A stretch of 64,000 nt of DNA, from the NCBI RefSeq assembly GCF_003987015.1, contig NZ_PIPQ01000001.1, forward strand, positions 744,001 to 808,000, written 5' to 3'. A program made the position numbers and the translations under genes. The notes under the pieces are model-generated. The model was given only the letters and a program-made list of their open reading frames with translations, had not been told where the DNA came from and did no database searches. This document shows positions 48,436 to 55,834 of this stretch, in pieces; within the stretch, counting starts at the first letter, position 1; each line of letters starts with the position of its first letter. Source of the stretch: Aliidiomarina taiwanensis (lineage in GTDB: Bacteria; Pseudomonadota; Gammaproteobacteria; Enterobacterales; Alteromonadaceae).

Positions 48436-50058
48436 ATGCAAGATGATTTATATAGCATGCAGCGCCAGCAAGTTTTACACCACCCTGTTTTCTCTTGGCC
48501 TGGGCTTGGGGCTTGGAGTTTTTACTTCCTTTTAAAAGTGGCGCTGGTGACTCAAGGGATGTTGGAGCTCCAGTTACTTTGGAACTTCAGCCTCTTTACT
48601 TTTTTAGTGCTACCCGTTCATATACGTGGGCTCAAAGTAGTCCGACAGCTTATAGCTCTGGCTGCCGCCACGGCGCTACTCTATAGCGAAAGCAATTTGC
48701 CTCCCTTCGACCGATTACTTGATCAATGGGACTTAATTCGTACGTTCAGTGCCCGCTATTTGTTCGAATTGCTCGCTCGCCTCGTCCCTCTTGAGTGGGT
48801 GGCAGGTTTTCTTATCAGCTGCATTCTGTACTTGTATTTAGCCAAGTTCCTGCGCATGACCACTATAACCCTAGCAGCCCTCCTTAGTGTCGCTCTATGG
48901 TCGGGTGTTGGGCCTGAACCCATCGCCGGCACTCAACTTGTGAACACCAACGGCGCAGCCCAGCAGACCGGGGCTGCTGGTACACAAGCTGCACAAACCC
49001 CCGCCCAAATACTGCAAGACTTTTATCAAGCGCAGCGCCAGCAAACTCTAACCGCCCCTCCAGTTACCACACCGGCCTTCGACATTCTTATGCTGAACGT
49101 GTGCTCTGTCTCTTGGAGCGACTTAGAAGCTTTTGACATGCTTGAGCACCCGTTTTTAAAGCGTGCCGACATTATGTTTACAAACTACTATTCGGGCAGC
49201 TCCTACTCTGGCCCTTCTACTCTTCGCTTGCTTCAAGCCAGTTGTGGCCACCGTCCCCACAAAGACATTTTTATGCCCATTCCAAGCTGTAATATTGCTC
49301 ATCAACTGGCATCGCTGGGTTATAGTCCGGAAATCCGCATGAACCACACAGGTTCCTTCGACAACTACTTAACCGAGCTCCAACAGCTTGGCGGCTTGCA
49401 AGACGCTCCATTTGTGAACCCAAAGCGTTTTCCTATTACCATGGAAAGCTTTGACCAATCTTCAATTTTTTCAGACTATGCAATTTTGGAAGACTGGCTC
49501 AACACCCGCACCAGCGAGCCAGAATTTACTTTTTACAACACCACCAGCTTACACGACGGCAACCAATTAAATGGTTTCACAGGAGTCAGCCGAAATAGCT
49601 ATAAACAGCGTTTACAAACCATGTTGGACGACTTTAATCGCTTGTTCAATGAAATTGAAGAAAGTGGCAAGGCGGTATTAGTGGTCATGGTGCCTGAACA
49701 CGGCGCAGGATTGGCGGGTGACCGCTTCCAGCTTCCCGGTATGCGCGAAATCCCTACCCCCAGCCTCACCCATGTACCCGTGATGCTCAAGCTGTTCGGG
49801 CCTGGCATTGCTCAAAAAGCTGAACTCGAGCCTATTGAAGTGACACAAACCACCTCGTCACTGGCCATTACCGAAGCCATTTATGGGATTATTGAGCAAG
49901 CTCCGTTTTCTGGTGGTTTGTATCAACCTGAGGTGGTGGCGCGCAACTTACCGGAAACCCGCCCCGTTGCAGAAAACAGTGGTGTGGTCATGATGGAGTA
50001 TGAAGGCACCTTTTATATTCGGATTAAAGACGGTGCATGGCGCCCATACGATAATTAA
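48436..50058 (+). CDS. bcsG: Cellulose phosphoethanolamine transferase BcsG
   Basis: This 540-residue inner-membrane enzyme transfers phosphoethanolamine from phosphatidylethanolamine to cellulose. Membrane helices occupy about residues 20-160, and an alkaline-phosphatase-fold periplasmic domain starts near 215. Predicted zinc-site and nucleophile residues are C223 (LNVCSVSW), S258 in YSGPST, H373 (LHDG) and E421/H422 (PEHGAG). All lie in the places known for E. coli BcsG. Its presence predicts pEtN-cellulose rather than plain cellulose. It is last in the bcsEFG operon and ends 4 bases from the convergent ZIP gene. Confidence 0.94.
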   Translation: MQDDLYSMQRQQVLHHPVFSWPGLGAWSFYFLLKVALVTQGMLELQLLWNFSLFTFLVLPVHIRGLKVVRQLIALAAATALLYSESNLPPFDRLLDQWDLIRTFSARYLFELLARLVPLEWVAGFLISCILYLYLAKFLRMTTITLAALLSVALWSGVGPEPIAGTQLVNTNGAAQQTGAAGTQAAQTPAQILQDFYQAQRQQTLTAPPVTTPAFDILMLNVCSVSWSDLEAFDMLEHPFLKRADIMFTNYYSGSSYSGPSTLRLLQASCGHRPHKDIFMPIPSCNIAHQLASLGYSPEIRMNHTGSFDNYLTELQQLGGLQDAPFVNPKRFPITMESFDQSSIFSDYAILEDWLNTRTSEPEFTFYNTTSLHDGNQLNGFTGVSRNSYKQRLQTMLDDFNRLFNEIEESGKAVLVVMVPEHGAGLAGDRFQLPGMREIPTPSLTHVPVMLKLFGPGIAQKAELEPIEVTQTTSSLAITEAIYGIIEQAPFSGGLYQPEVVARNLPETRPVAENSGVVMMEYEGTFYIRIKDGAWRPYDN

Positions 50059-50062
50059 TAAC

Positions 50063-50776
50063 TTAGGCCACTAGCATATGGCCAATGAGCCCAAGTAAAA
50101 AGCCGGCGACAGCACCAAGCGCCGGCATCCAGCGGTTTTTTAGCTTGGCTTCTGGCGCAATGTCGTCGAACACCAAATAAAGAATACCGCCACTAGCAAA
50201 CAGCATCAGCGCAGCTAATGCTTGCGGTGCTTGAGCTAACCAGAAGTAACCTGCCATACCCGCTATGGGCCCTAAGAGCGCCATACCAGTAAAGGCCGCC
50301 AAAATAGTGTTTCCTGGCAGTTTAGTGTTGGAGGCTAGCTCTTCATAGGAGTTAAACCCTTCCGGTGCGTTTTGCAGTGCAATTAAAATGGCTAAAAGCA
50401 CCCCAGTGCTTTGCCCCGTTGCAAAGGCAGCACCCAGTGCAATAGCCTCTGGAATAAAGTCTGACAGCATCGCCACCATTTGACCCGCAGAGCTTTTTTT
50501 CTTAGCTAAGAAAATATCCAGCCAACAAAAAAACAAACCTCCGGCAGCAAATGCAAGAATTGCTGGGAACACATGCAGGGCATGGGCCCCTTCAGGCACC
50601 AATACTAGGGCAATAGCCGACAGCAGCGCCCCACCCCCAAAAGCCACCACAAAGTGCCGCCATTCATCACCCAACCACGCAGGCTGCTGCAAGTCGAGTT
50701 TAGCCAGTAAGGCCCCTATGGGCATAGCCGCCCCCGCACCCAAGCTCAGCAGAATAACAACACTTAATTCACTCAT
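50063..50776 (-). CDS. ZIP-family divalent metal transporter
   Basis: This 237-residue inner-membrane protein has about eight spans. The two metal-site helices show SDFIPEAIALGAAF and QNAPEGFNSYEEL, the Pro-Glu motifs of ZIP helices IV and V. The usual His before Pro-Glu in helix IV is replaced by Ile-Pro, so metal preference may differ from ZupT. It would import zinc, iron or similar ions. Its ATG directly follows the stop codon of the upstream methyltransferase gene, so the two are cotranscribed. Confidence 0.88.
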   Translation of the reverse strand: MSELSVVILLSLGAGAAMPIGALLAKLDLQQPAWLGDEWRHFVVAFGGGALLSAIALVLVPEGAHALHVFPAILAFAAGGLFFCWLDIFLAKKKSSAGQMVAMLSDFIPEAIALGAAFATGQSTGVLLAILIALQNAPEGFNSYEELASNTKLPGNTILAAFTGMALLGPIAGMAGYFWLAQAPQALAALMLFASGGILYLVFDDIAPEAKLKNRWMPALGAVAGFLLGLIGHMLVA

Positions 50777-51502
50777 TTAACCGCTCCCTCGCTTAAATTC
50801 ACTTAATAAAATAGCCGTGGCTGTGGCCACATTCAAACTTTCCGTTGCTTGCAAAGCGCCAAAGCGAGGAATACTAATGCGTGAAGTGACCAACGCTTCC
50901 ACTTCCGGGCGAATGCCATTGGCCTCATTCCCCATCACCAGTACACCTTCAGCAGGTAAATTAGCTTGGTACACGGAGCCACCATCCATAAAGGTGCCAA
51001 AAATAGGGAGTTTGGTGTCGGTTAAATAACCGGGTAAGTCCGTATACACCACGTTTACCCGCGCCAACGAGCCCATGGTGGCCTGCACCACCTTGGGGTT
51101 ATAACAGTCCACCGTGTCTTGAGAACACATTAGCTGAGTAATACCAAACCAGTCACACAGCCTTATAATGGTGCCTAAGTTTCCTGGGTCACGAACCCCG
51201 TCTAAAGCCACGGTTAGCCCGCTCGCAGGCAGTGGCTTGTTATCGGCGCAGGCAAACACAGCCAAACAAGCATTGGCCGTAGTTAAGTAACTGACCGCAC
51301 TTAGCTCCGCCTCTGTTACTGGTATACATGGCTGCCCTGGAAATAAGCTCGTGTCCACAGTAAATAAGTGCTGTAGGGCATAGCCTGCTGCCAGAAACTC
51401 GCCCACCACTTTAGGCCCTTCAGCAACAAATAAGCCGTGTTGATCACGCTGCTTTTTTTGCTTCAACGCACGAATTAGTTTTTTATGGTTATTGGTTAGC
51501 AC
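50777..51502 (-). CDS. SpoU/TrmH-family RNA 2'-O-methyltransferase
   Basis: This 241-residue SPOUT methyltransferase has an N-terminal substrate-binding domain (about 1-90; HGLFVAEGPKVVGEFL). The knotted SPOUT domain carries VALDGVRDPGNLGTIIR (motif 1), VLVMGNEANGIRPEV (motif 2) and LNVATATAILLSEF (motif 3). It probably methylates a ribose in tRNA or rRNA. It resembles the RlmB/TsnR-like unassigned group, and the target is not readable. It is first of a two-gene operon with the ZIP transporter. Confidence 0.9.
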   Translation of the reverse strand: MLTNNHKKLIRALKQKKQRDQHGLFVAEGPKVVGEFLAAGYALQHLFTVDTSLFPGQPCIPVTEAELSAVSYLTTANACLAVFACADNKPLPASGLTVALDGVRDPGNLGTIIRLCDWFGITQLMCSQDTVDCYNPKVVQATMGSLARVNVVYTDLPGYLTDTKLPIFGTFMDGGSVYQANLPAEGVLVMGNEANGIRPEVEALVTSRISIPRFGALQATESLNVATATAILLSEFKRGSG

Positions 51503-51662
51503 AATACGCTCACACCTTGTGTTCCAGCGAAAAAATACATACCGCGCATTGTGCTATAGCCCCTGCAGGGTTGCAATCATGTCAGGTCTGTCTGCTTAGC
51601 ACTTCCACTTGACTACACCCTTTGTTATATTGTTGTTATCTAGCATAATAAAGGAACCAGGC

Positions 51663-52964
51663 ATGAAAAAATCATACATTACAGCAGCTGTCGCTGTTGT
51701 TGTTATTGGCTTAGCAGGCGTACAACAGGTGCGTTTTCAACATCAAGTTGAGCAACAGGTAGAACAGCTTGTACGCAACATGAACACTTACGACTACACC
51801 AAAGAGTTCATTCATGCCAGCCTGCTCCACCAAGAAAGTGGTTTGTTTGCATCCTCAGGTACCATGGTTGTCACTACGAAAGAAGACAAGCAGCCCAGCC
51901 AGTTCGAAATTGCCTACACAGTTCACCACGGCCCAACTGCACTCTTAACGGGTGCTCGCTACGAAGTAGACATTACCAACACCCTGTTAGAAGGTGACAA
52001 TGAAGAAACCTTAACCAGCGTGTTTTTCCAGGACAAACCCATTACCGTGCGCGGCAGCATGCGTAGTGACAGCACCAAAGGTGTCTTCACAATACCAGAA
52101 GTAAACTTCACCATGGACAACAACACCTTTGTTTCCGCGCCTGTTGTTACCAACTTCGAAGCCAGCCGATTCAACGCGTATGGAAACCCCGACCAATACA
52201 CCCTCAACGGCCACTTGCCTTCGTTTTTAGCCACGAACGACTTTACAACAGCAGACATCACCAACGTCCGTTTTTCAGCTTATAACGACTTCACTAAAAA
52301 AGGCGGGCGCGGTGGTGCAGAAACCAGCCTAGAGGCATTACAAATAGTGCAAGACAACGAACAAGTTCTGCGCATTGAAGACATGACCTTCGACACAGAG
52401 CTCAAAATTAAGCGTGAGCTTGTGAATACGTTTCACCTTGCTTTTGAAACGTTAGAAGTACTCGATTACTCCTTCACTAACGGACAGTTTGATCAAACTC
52501 TCAAAGGCATTGACGGTCCAGCCATGCTTGACATAGTTGACGTTGCAGAACAGGCCCAGTACGAACAGTGGGAAGAATCAGAAATGATTGAAGGCTTTCT
52601 AAACGTTCTAAAAGCCCATGCCGACACCTTAATTGCACAAAACCCAACCTATAAAGTAGACCGCTTACACGCCCACTTAAACGGCGAATTGTTTGTACAG
52701 GCAGAAGGCGCTTTGACGCTGAATGCCAGCAAGCTACCAGACAATTTTATGCGTAACATTCTTGAAAGCAAATCTGATATTAGCAGCGCCCTACAAGCCG
52801 CCAATGCAGTTGAAGTGAACGTACAAGCTGAGTTTGGTGAAGAGCTGGCAGCGACTATTGCCCATTTTAACCCTGAGCTTGCCGCTATGCTGGCCAACTT
52901 TGGTGAAAAGCTAACTTTCGAATTAAAAGACGGGCAACCTGTCTTAAACGGCGAAAGTCTATAG
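51663..52964 (+). CDS. DUF945 (YdgA-like) protein
   Basis: This 433-residue protein has an N-terminal hydrophobic segment (about 3-20: KSYITAAVAVVVIGLAG), probably a signal anchor, followed by a periplasmic domain. The YTVHHGP motif at about residue 80 is typical of the YdgA/DUF945 family, which may have a distant AsmA-like lipid role. The C-terminal part is rich in Ala, Asn and Leu helices. The start is ATG 51663 with AAGGA 7 bases upstream; a frame open to 51609 has no site. A terminator hairpin follows. Confidence 0.82.
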   Translation: MKKSYITAAVAVVVIGLAGVQQVRFQHQVEQQVEQLVRNMNTYDYTKEFIHASLLHQESGLFASSGTMVVTTKEDKQPSQFEIAYTVHHGPTALLTGARYEVDITNTLLEGDNEETLTSVFFQDKPITVRGSMRSDSTKGVFTIPEVNFTMDNNTFVSAPVVTNFEASRFNAYGNPDQYTLNGHLPSFLATNDFTTADITNVRFSAYNDFTKKGGRGGAETSLEALQIVQDNEQVLRIEDMTFDTELKIKRELVNTFHLAFETLEVLDYSFTNGQFDQTLKGIDGPAMLDIVDVAEQAQYEQWEESEMIEGFLNVLKAHADTLIAQNPTYKVDRLHAHLNGELFVQAEGALTLNASKLPDNFMRNILESKSDISSALQAANAVEVNVQAEFGEELAATIAHFNPELAAMLANFGEKLTFELKDGQPVLNGESL

Positions 52965-52974
52965 TGTGAACAAC

Positions 52975-53010
52975 ACAGCCTGTGCTTTACACGCAGGCTG
53001 TATTTATTTT
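52975..53010. terminator. Terminator between DUF945 and cynS
   Basis: ACAGCCTG / CAGGCTGT arms around an 11-base loop are followed by ATTTATTTT on the plus strand. It lies between convergent genes. Confidence 0.7.
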
Positions 53011-53015
53011 CTGAG

Positions 53016-53447
53016 TTACCATTTTTTGTAAGGTAAGAATTTTCCTGACATCAGAATATTCACACGGTCCCCGTTCGGGTTTTCTTCCTTTTCCACGCTC
53101 ATCGTAAAGTCAATGGCACTCATAATACCGTCGCCAAATTTTTCATGAATCACCGCTTTTAGCGGCATACCATATACCTGCATAATCTCATAAAAACGGT
53201 AGACTAATGGGTCTGTCGGTACTACAGGCCCCAACCCTTTTAACGACGACTCTGTTAGCTTTTCGAGTGCTGCGGCAGGTAAGTCGAGTGCATCTGCAAG
53301 TTTGCCTACTTCTTCAACCGAAGCGCTGGCCTGACGGTAAAACAAAGCCGCTACCCACACTTCGTCATACCCGAGCAGCTCTCCCAATTGACCAAAACTA
53401 AAACCTTTGGCTTTTTTTGCCGCTAACAACTTGTCTGTTAAGTCCAT
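53016..53447 (-). CDS. cynS: Cyanate hydratase (cyanase)
   Basis: This 143-residue enzyme converts cyanate and bicarbonate to ammonia and CO2 as a decamer. Active-site residues are present: R84 and E87 in [14 protein letters not shown] and S110 in [11 protein letters not shown]. An N-terminal helix-turn-helix-like region ([20 protein letters not shown]) matches canonical cyanases. No cynT carbonic anhydrase, cynR regulator or cyanate transporter gene is adjacent. A 40-base dyad just upstream includes the Shine-Dalgarno. A fragment of a second cynS lies at 55.7 kb. Confidence 0.96.
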   Translation of the reverse strand: MDLTDKLLAAKKAKGFSFGQLGELLGYDEVWVAALFYRQASASVEEVGKLADALDLPAAALEKLTESSLKGLGPVVPTDPLVYRFYEIMQVYGMPLKAVIHEKFGDGIMSAIDFTMSVEKEENPNGDRVNILMSGKFLPYKKW

Positions 53448-53453
53448 GATAAC

Positions 53454-53493
53454 CCTCTATCACTAGTAAAAGATGCAAACATTGTGATAGAGG
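53454..53493 (-). promoter_or_regulatory. Dyad that could hide the cynS ribosome-binding site
   Basis: On the minus strand, CCTCTATCAC (53493-53484) and GTGATAGAGG (53463-53454) are perfect 10-base arms separated by 20 bases. The second arm contains the cynS Shine-Dalgarno (AGAGGG, 5 bases before ATG). In mRNA the stem would sequester that site. As DNA it could equally be an operator. Confidence 0.55.
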
Positions 53494-53571
53494 CGCAAAG
53501 CCCATGCAATGAACTACCTACTTTGCACCATGGCTACTCATCTAGTTGTACATGCGGGCTTCATTGGCCAT

Positions 53572-53919
53572 TTAACTCAGCATCTGTAAGTAGTCTTTCA
53601 GCACCTGTGCACTATTGTGCTGTTTGTCTTTGGAGCCATAGAGCAGCACTAAGTTTCGCCCTTCTGCTTCCGCTAACAGCGACTTCACTTGGCTCTTGTT
53701 GTCACTTAGCTCACTCAAGTATTTATTCCTAAACTCTCCCCACTTTGCCGCATCATGGGAAAACCACTTACGCAGTTCGTTACTCGGAGCAATGTCTTTC
53801 CAATGAGCGTCTAGGCTCGCTTCCTCTTTCGAAATACCCCGCGGCCATAAACGCTCAACAAGCACACGGTAGCCCTGTGGTGCCCCGTCTTCATAAATAC
53901 GATGCAGGTGGATATTCAT
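53572..53919 (-). CDS. DUF488 (YeaO-like) protein
   Basis: This 115-residue soluble protein has the DUF488 hallmarks VLVERLWPRGISKEEASLD and LRKWFSHDAAKWGEF, with a closing NLVLLYGSKDKQHNSAQVL. Family function is unknown, although members occur near stress and metal genes. AGAGG lies 6 bases before the ATG. It lies 42 bases after the HdeD-like gene on the same strand, so the two may be cotranscribed. Confidence 0.85.
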   Translation of the reverse strand: MNIHLHRIYEDGAPQGYRVLVERLWPRGISKEEASLDAHWKDIAPSNELRKWFSHDAAKWGEFRNKYLSELSDNKSQVKSLLAEAEGRNLVLLYGSKDKQHNSAQVLKDYLQMLS

Positions 53920-53961
53920 AAGACACCTCTAGATATTTCAAAACGCTCGCAAGGCTATTTT

Positions 53962-54531
53962 TTAGAATGATACTCGTTTTCCAAAAGCTCGTGCTTTAAA
54001 GGCTAACACGACAAATACGCCGCCAAAAATAATGGCATAGGTGGCAATAACCCACAGCAAAGCAATGGCTCCCATCATGGGCTGCGCCATTAAAAACACA
54101 CCCAATGCCACGGATAATATTCCACCTAGCACCAACAGCCATTCTCCCTGTATTTCTTTGCGCAAGCGAAGCGCTAATACAACTTGTAAAATACCTGTTC
54201 CTATAGCCCAAATTGCAATATAGAACATGAGTGCAATCGCAGTCAGCGCAGGGTTTATTAAAGTGAGCACACCGACAAGAACGCCCAGTAGCGCCCAAAC
54301 CAATAGCGCCCACCAATGTTCTCTTTCCTTCCGACCGGAGATAGCCGCTACCACACCTATTACTCCATCGGCTAATACATACACGCCAAATACTATCAAC
54401 AGTATGGCAACGGAGGCCTCTGGCATGGTCCAAGCAACCACACCGAACAAAATTGCAAACACGCCACGCAGCAGAAGAACCCACCATGTACGTGACAGTA
54501 TTTGAGCTAACTGTAATGTTTCATTTTGCAT
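53962..54531 (-). CDS. HdeD-family acid-resistance membrane protein (DUF308)
   Basis: This 189-residue inner-membrane protein has six hydrophobic spans in three similar pairs, the HdeD/DUF308 arrangement. The first repeat contains WWVLLLRGVFAILFGVVAW and further repeats begin WALLVWALLGVLVGV and WLLVLGGILSVALG. In E. coli HdeD aids acid resistance at high cell density, and biochemical activity is unknown. GGGA lies 8 bases before the ATG. Confidence 0.88.
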   Translation of the reverse strand: MQNETLQLAQILSRTWWVLLLRGVFAILFGVVAWTMPEASVAILLIVFGVYVLADGVIGVVAAISGRKEREHWWALLVWALLGVLVGVLTLINPALTAIALMFYIAIWAIGTGILQVVLALRLRKEIQGEWLLVLGGILSVALGVFLMAQPMMGAIALLWVIATYAIIFGGVFVVLAFKARAFGKRVSF

Positions 54532-54641
54532 TGCACTTTTCCCTATAAGTCTATGGAAGTACCTGTAACCTTAGCCTTAATTTATTGAATACGCTATGAT
54601 TCAGCGCACCATAGCAAAGCATTCTAAAGGGGCTGCCGGGT

Positions 54642-54896
54642 ATGATAGAAATGAAGTTTTCAAGCACAGACAAAGAAGCGCTCGTTTATAAAGTAACCGA
54701 GTACTTTGAAAACGAACTCGGTCAGAACATAGGTAATTTCGAAGCTGAATTTCTTATCGACTTTTTCATCGAGCTGATTGGCCCAGCACTATTTAATAAA
54801 GGATTAAACAGTGCCTACCGCTTATTAACAGAGCGTATGGATGAATTTTACTATACGGTGCAAGAACAAGAGAAACCGTCTCCGTATGAGCTTTAA
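54642..54896 (+). CDS. DUF2164 family protein
   Basis: This 84-residue small soluble protein has the DUF2164 pattern YFENELGQNIGNFEAEFLIDFF...GPALFNKGLNSAY. Function is unknown. The ATG at 54642 is used; a second ATG at 54651 is possible because no clear Shine-Dalgarno distinguishes them. It is convergent with the LysE-type gene and 110 bases from the divergent HdeD gene. Confidence 0.82.
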   Translation: MIEMKFSSTDKEALVYKVTEYFENELGQNIGNFEAEFLIDFFIELIGPALFNKGLNSAYRLLTERMDEFYYTVQEQEKPSPYEL

Positions 54897-54915
54897 AAGC
54901 CTACAACGCTTGCTA

Positions 54916-55551
54916 TTAACGATTGCTTATCAAAGCCACTTTTAAACCAAAGCCAATCAGTAAACTGCCAATCACTTTCTCGATGCGATGTTTATAGCGA
55001 TTAAATGCTGAGACAAAGTGAGGATGGCTAAAAAATACAGACACCAAACTAAACCACAGCAAGTGCGCAAGGCAAATAATCAGCCCATACACTGCCTGCA
55101 CGCCAAGCGGGGTTGTAGGACTGACCACTTGGGTGAAAATACTTAAGAAAAAAAGCGATGTTTTAGGGTTAAGTACATTGGTGACAAAGCCTAAACGAAA
55201 GGCAGCCATGCGCGTCAAGCTGTTTTGCTCCTTCTTACCTTCTAGGTTTAACTTGTCCTTTGAAGTGAAAGTTTTATAGCCAATATATATTAAATAGGCT
55301 GCCCCCAAGTACTTGATGACAGAGAAGAGTACAATCGAATTAGAAATAACAAGCGCCAGCCCCGCAATGGAGTAGGCTACGTGCACCCAAATAGCGGCGG
55401 CAATGCCAAACGAAGAATACACACCAAACTTGCGACCAAAAAACAAACTATTGCGCGTAATCATGACAAAGTCTGCGCCGGGGCTTATGGCCATAAACGT
55501 GGCTATCACGGTGACAGAAAGAAGTTCAGGTAAATAGTTCAGTATATCCAT
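54916..55551 (-). CDS. LysE/RhtB-family amino-acid exporter
   Basis: This 211-residue inner-membrane protein has six spans and the family motif SPGADFVMITRNSLFFGRK near residue 24. A late NVLNPKTSLFFLSIF motif is also typical. It would export an amino acid or related metabolite; substrate is unknown. Upstream DNA to 55834 contains a decayed cynS fragment. Confidence 0.9.
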   Translation of the reverse strand: MDILNYLPELLSVTVIATFMAISPGADFVMITRNSLFFGRKFGVYSSFGIAAAIWVHVAYSIAGLALVISNSIVLFSVIKYLGAAYLIYIGYKTFTSKDKLNLEGKKEQNSLTRMAAFRLGFVTNVLNPKTSLFFLSIFTQVVSPTTPLGVQAVYGLIICLAHLLWFSLVSVFFSHPHFVSAFNRYKHRIEKVIGSLLIGFGLKVALISNR

Positions 55552-55694
55552 CTAGGGTCTCATCTGCATTCGTTGTATAGTGTCTTTATTCACGATGAAG
55601 TCACTAAATTAGAACACGTCCTGGCTTTTTATTCGAGCAACGCCCTAAACAAACCTAACAGGCTAAGAGCCCCTTATCCAGTTGAAGTTACTGT

Positions 55695-55759
55695 TTTACC
55701 AAGTTCTGCAAAGCTTAAACCTTTGGCTTTTTCGCGGCCAGTAATTTATCAATCAGACT
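55695..55759 (-). pseudogene. Decayed 5' fragment of a second cyanase gene
   Basis: On the minus strand this stretch encodes [11 protein letters not shown] and, after a one-base shift near 55727, AKGLSFAELGK. Together these match the first 22 residues of cyanase (compare [22 protein letters not shown] of the intact cynS at 53.4 kb). Nothing further downstream resembles cyanase, so it is a truncated, frameshifted remnant. It is not identical in bases to the intact gene, arguing for an older or separately acquired copy. Confidence 0.65.
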
Positions 55760-55790
55760 TATTTTAAACCTTTGAACACTTTGTTTATAT

Positions 55791-55831
55791 AAAGCAATCT
55801 TGCACGACCCAGTGCCGTGCAAGATTGCTTT
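55791..55831 (-). terminator. Strong 16-bp hairpin after the oxidoreductase gene
   Basis: A perfect 16-base stem begins AAAGCAATCTTGCACG and has a 9-base loop. It lies 3 bases past the stop codon of the minus-strand gene. Only short T runs flank it, so it may act as a terminator or mRNA 3' protector. Confidence 0.6.
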
Positions 55832-55834
55832 ACC

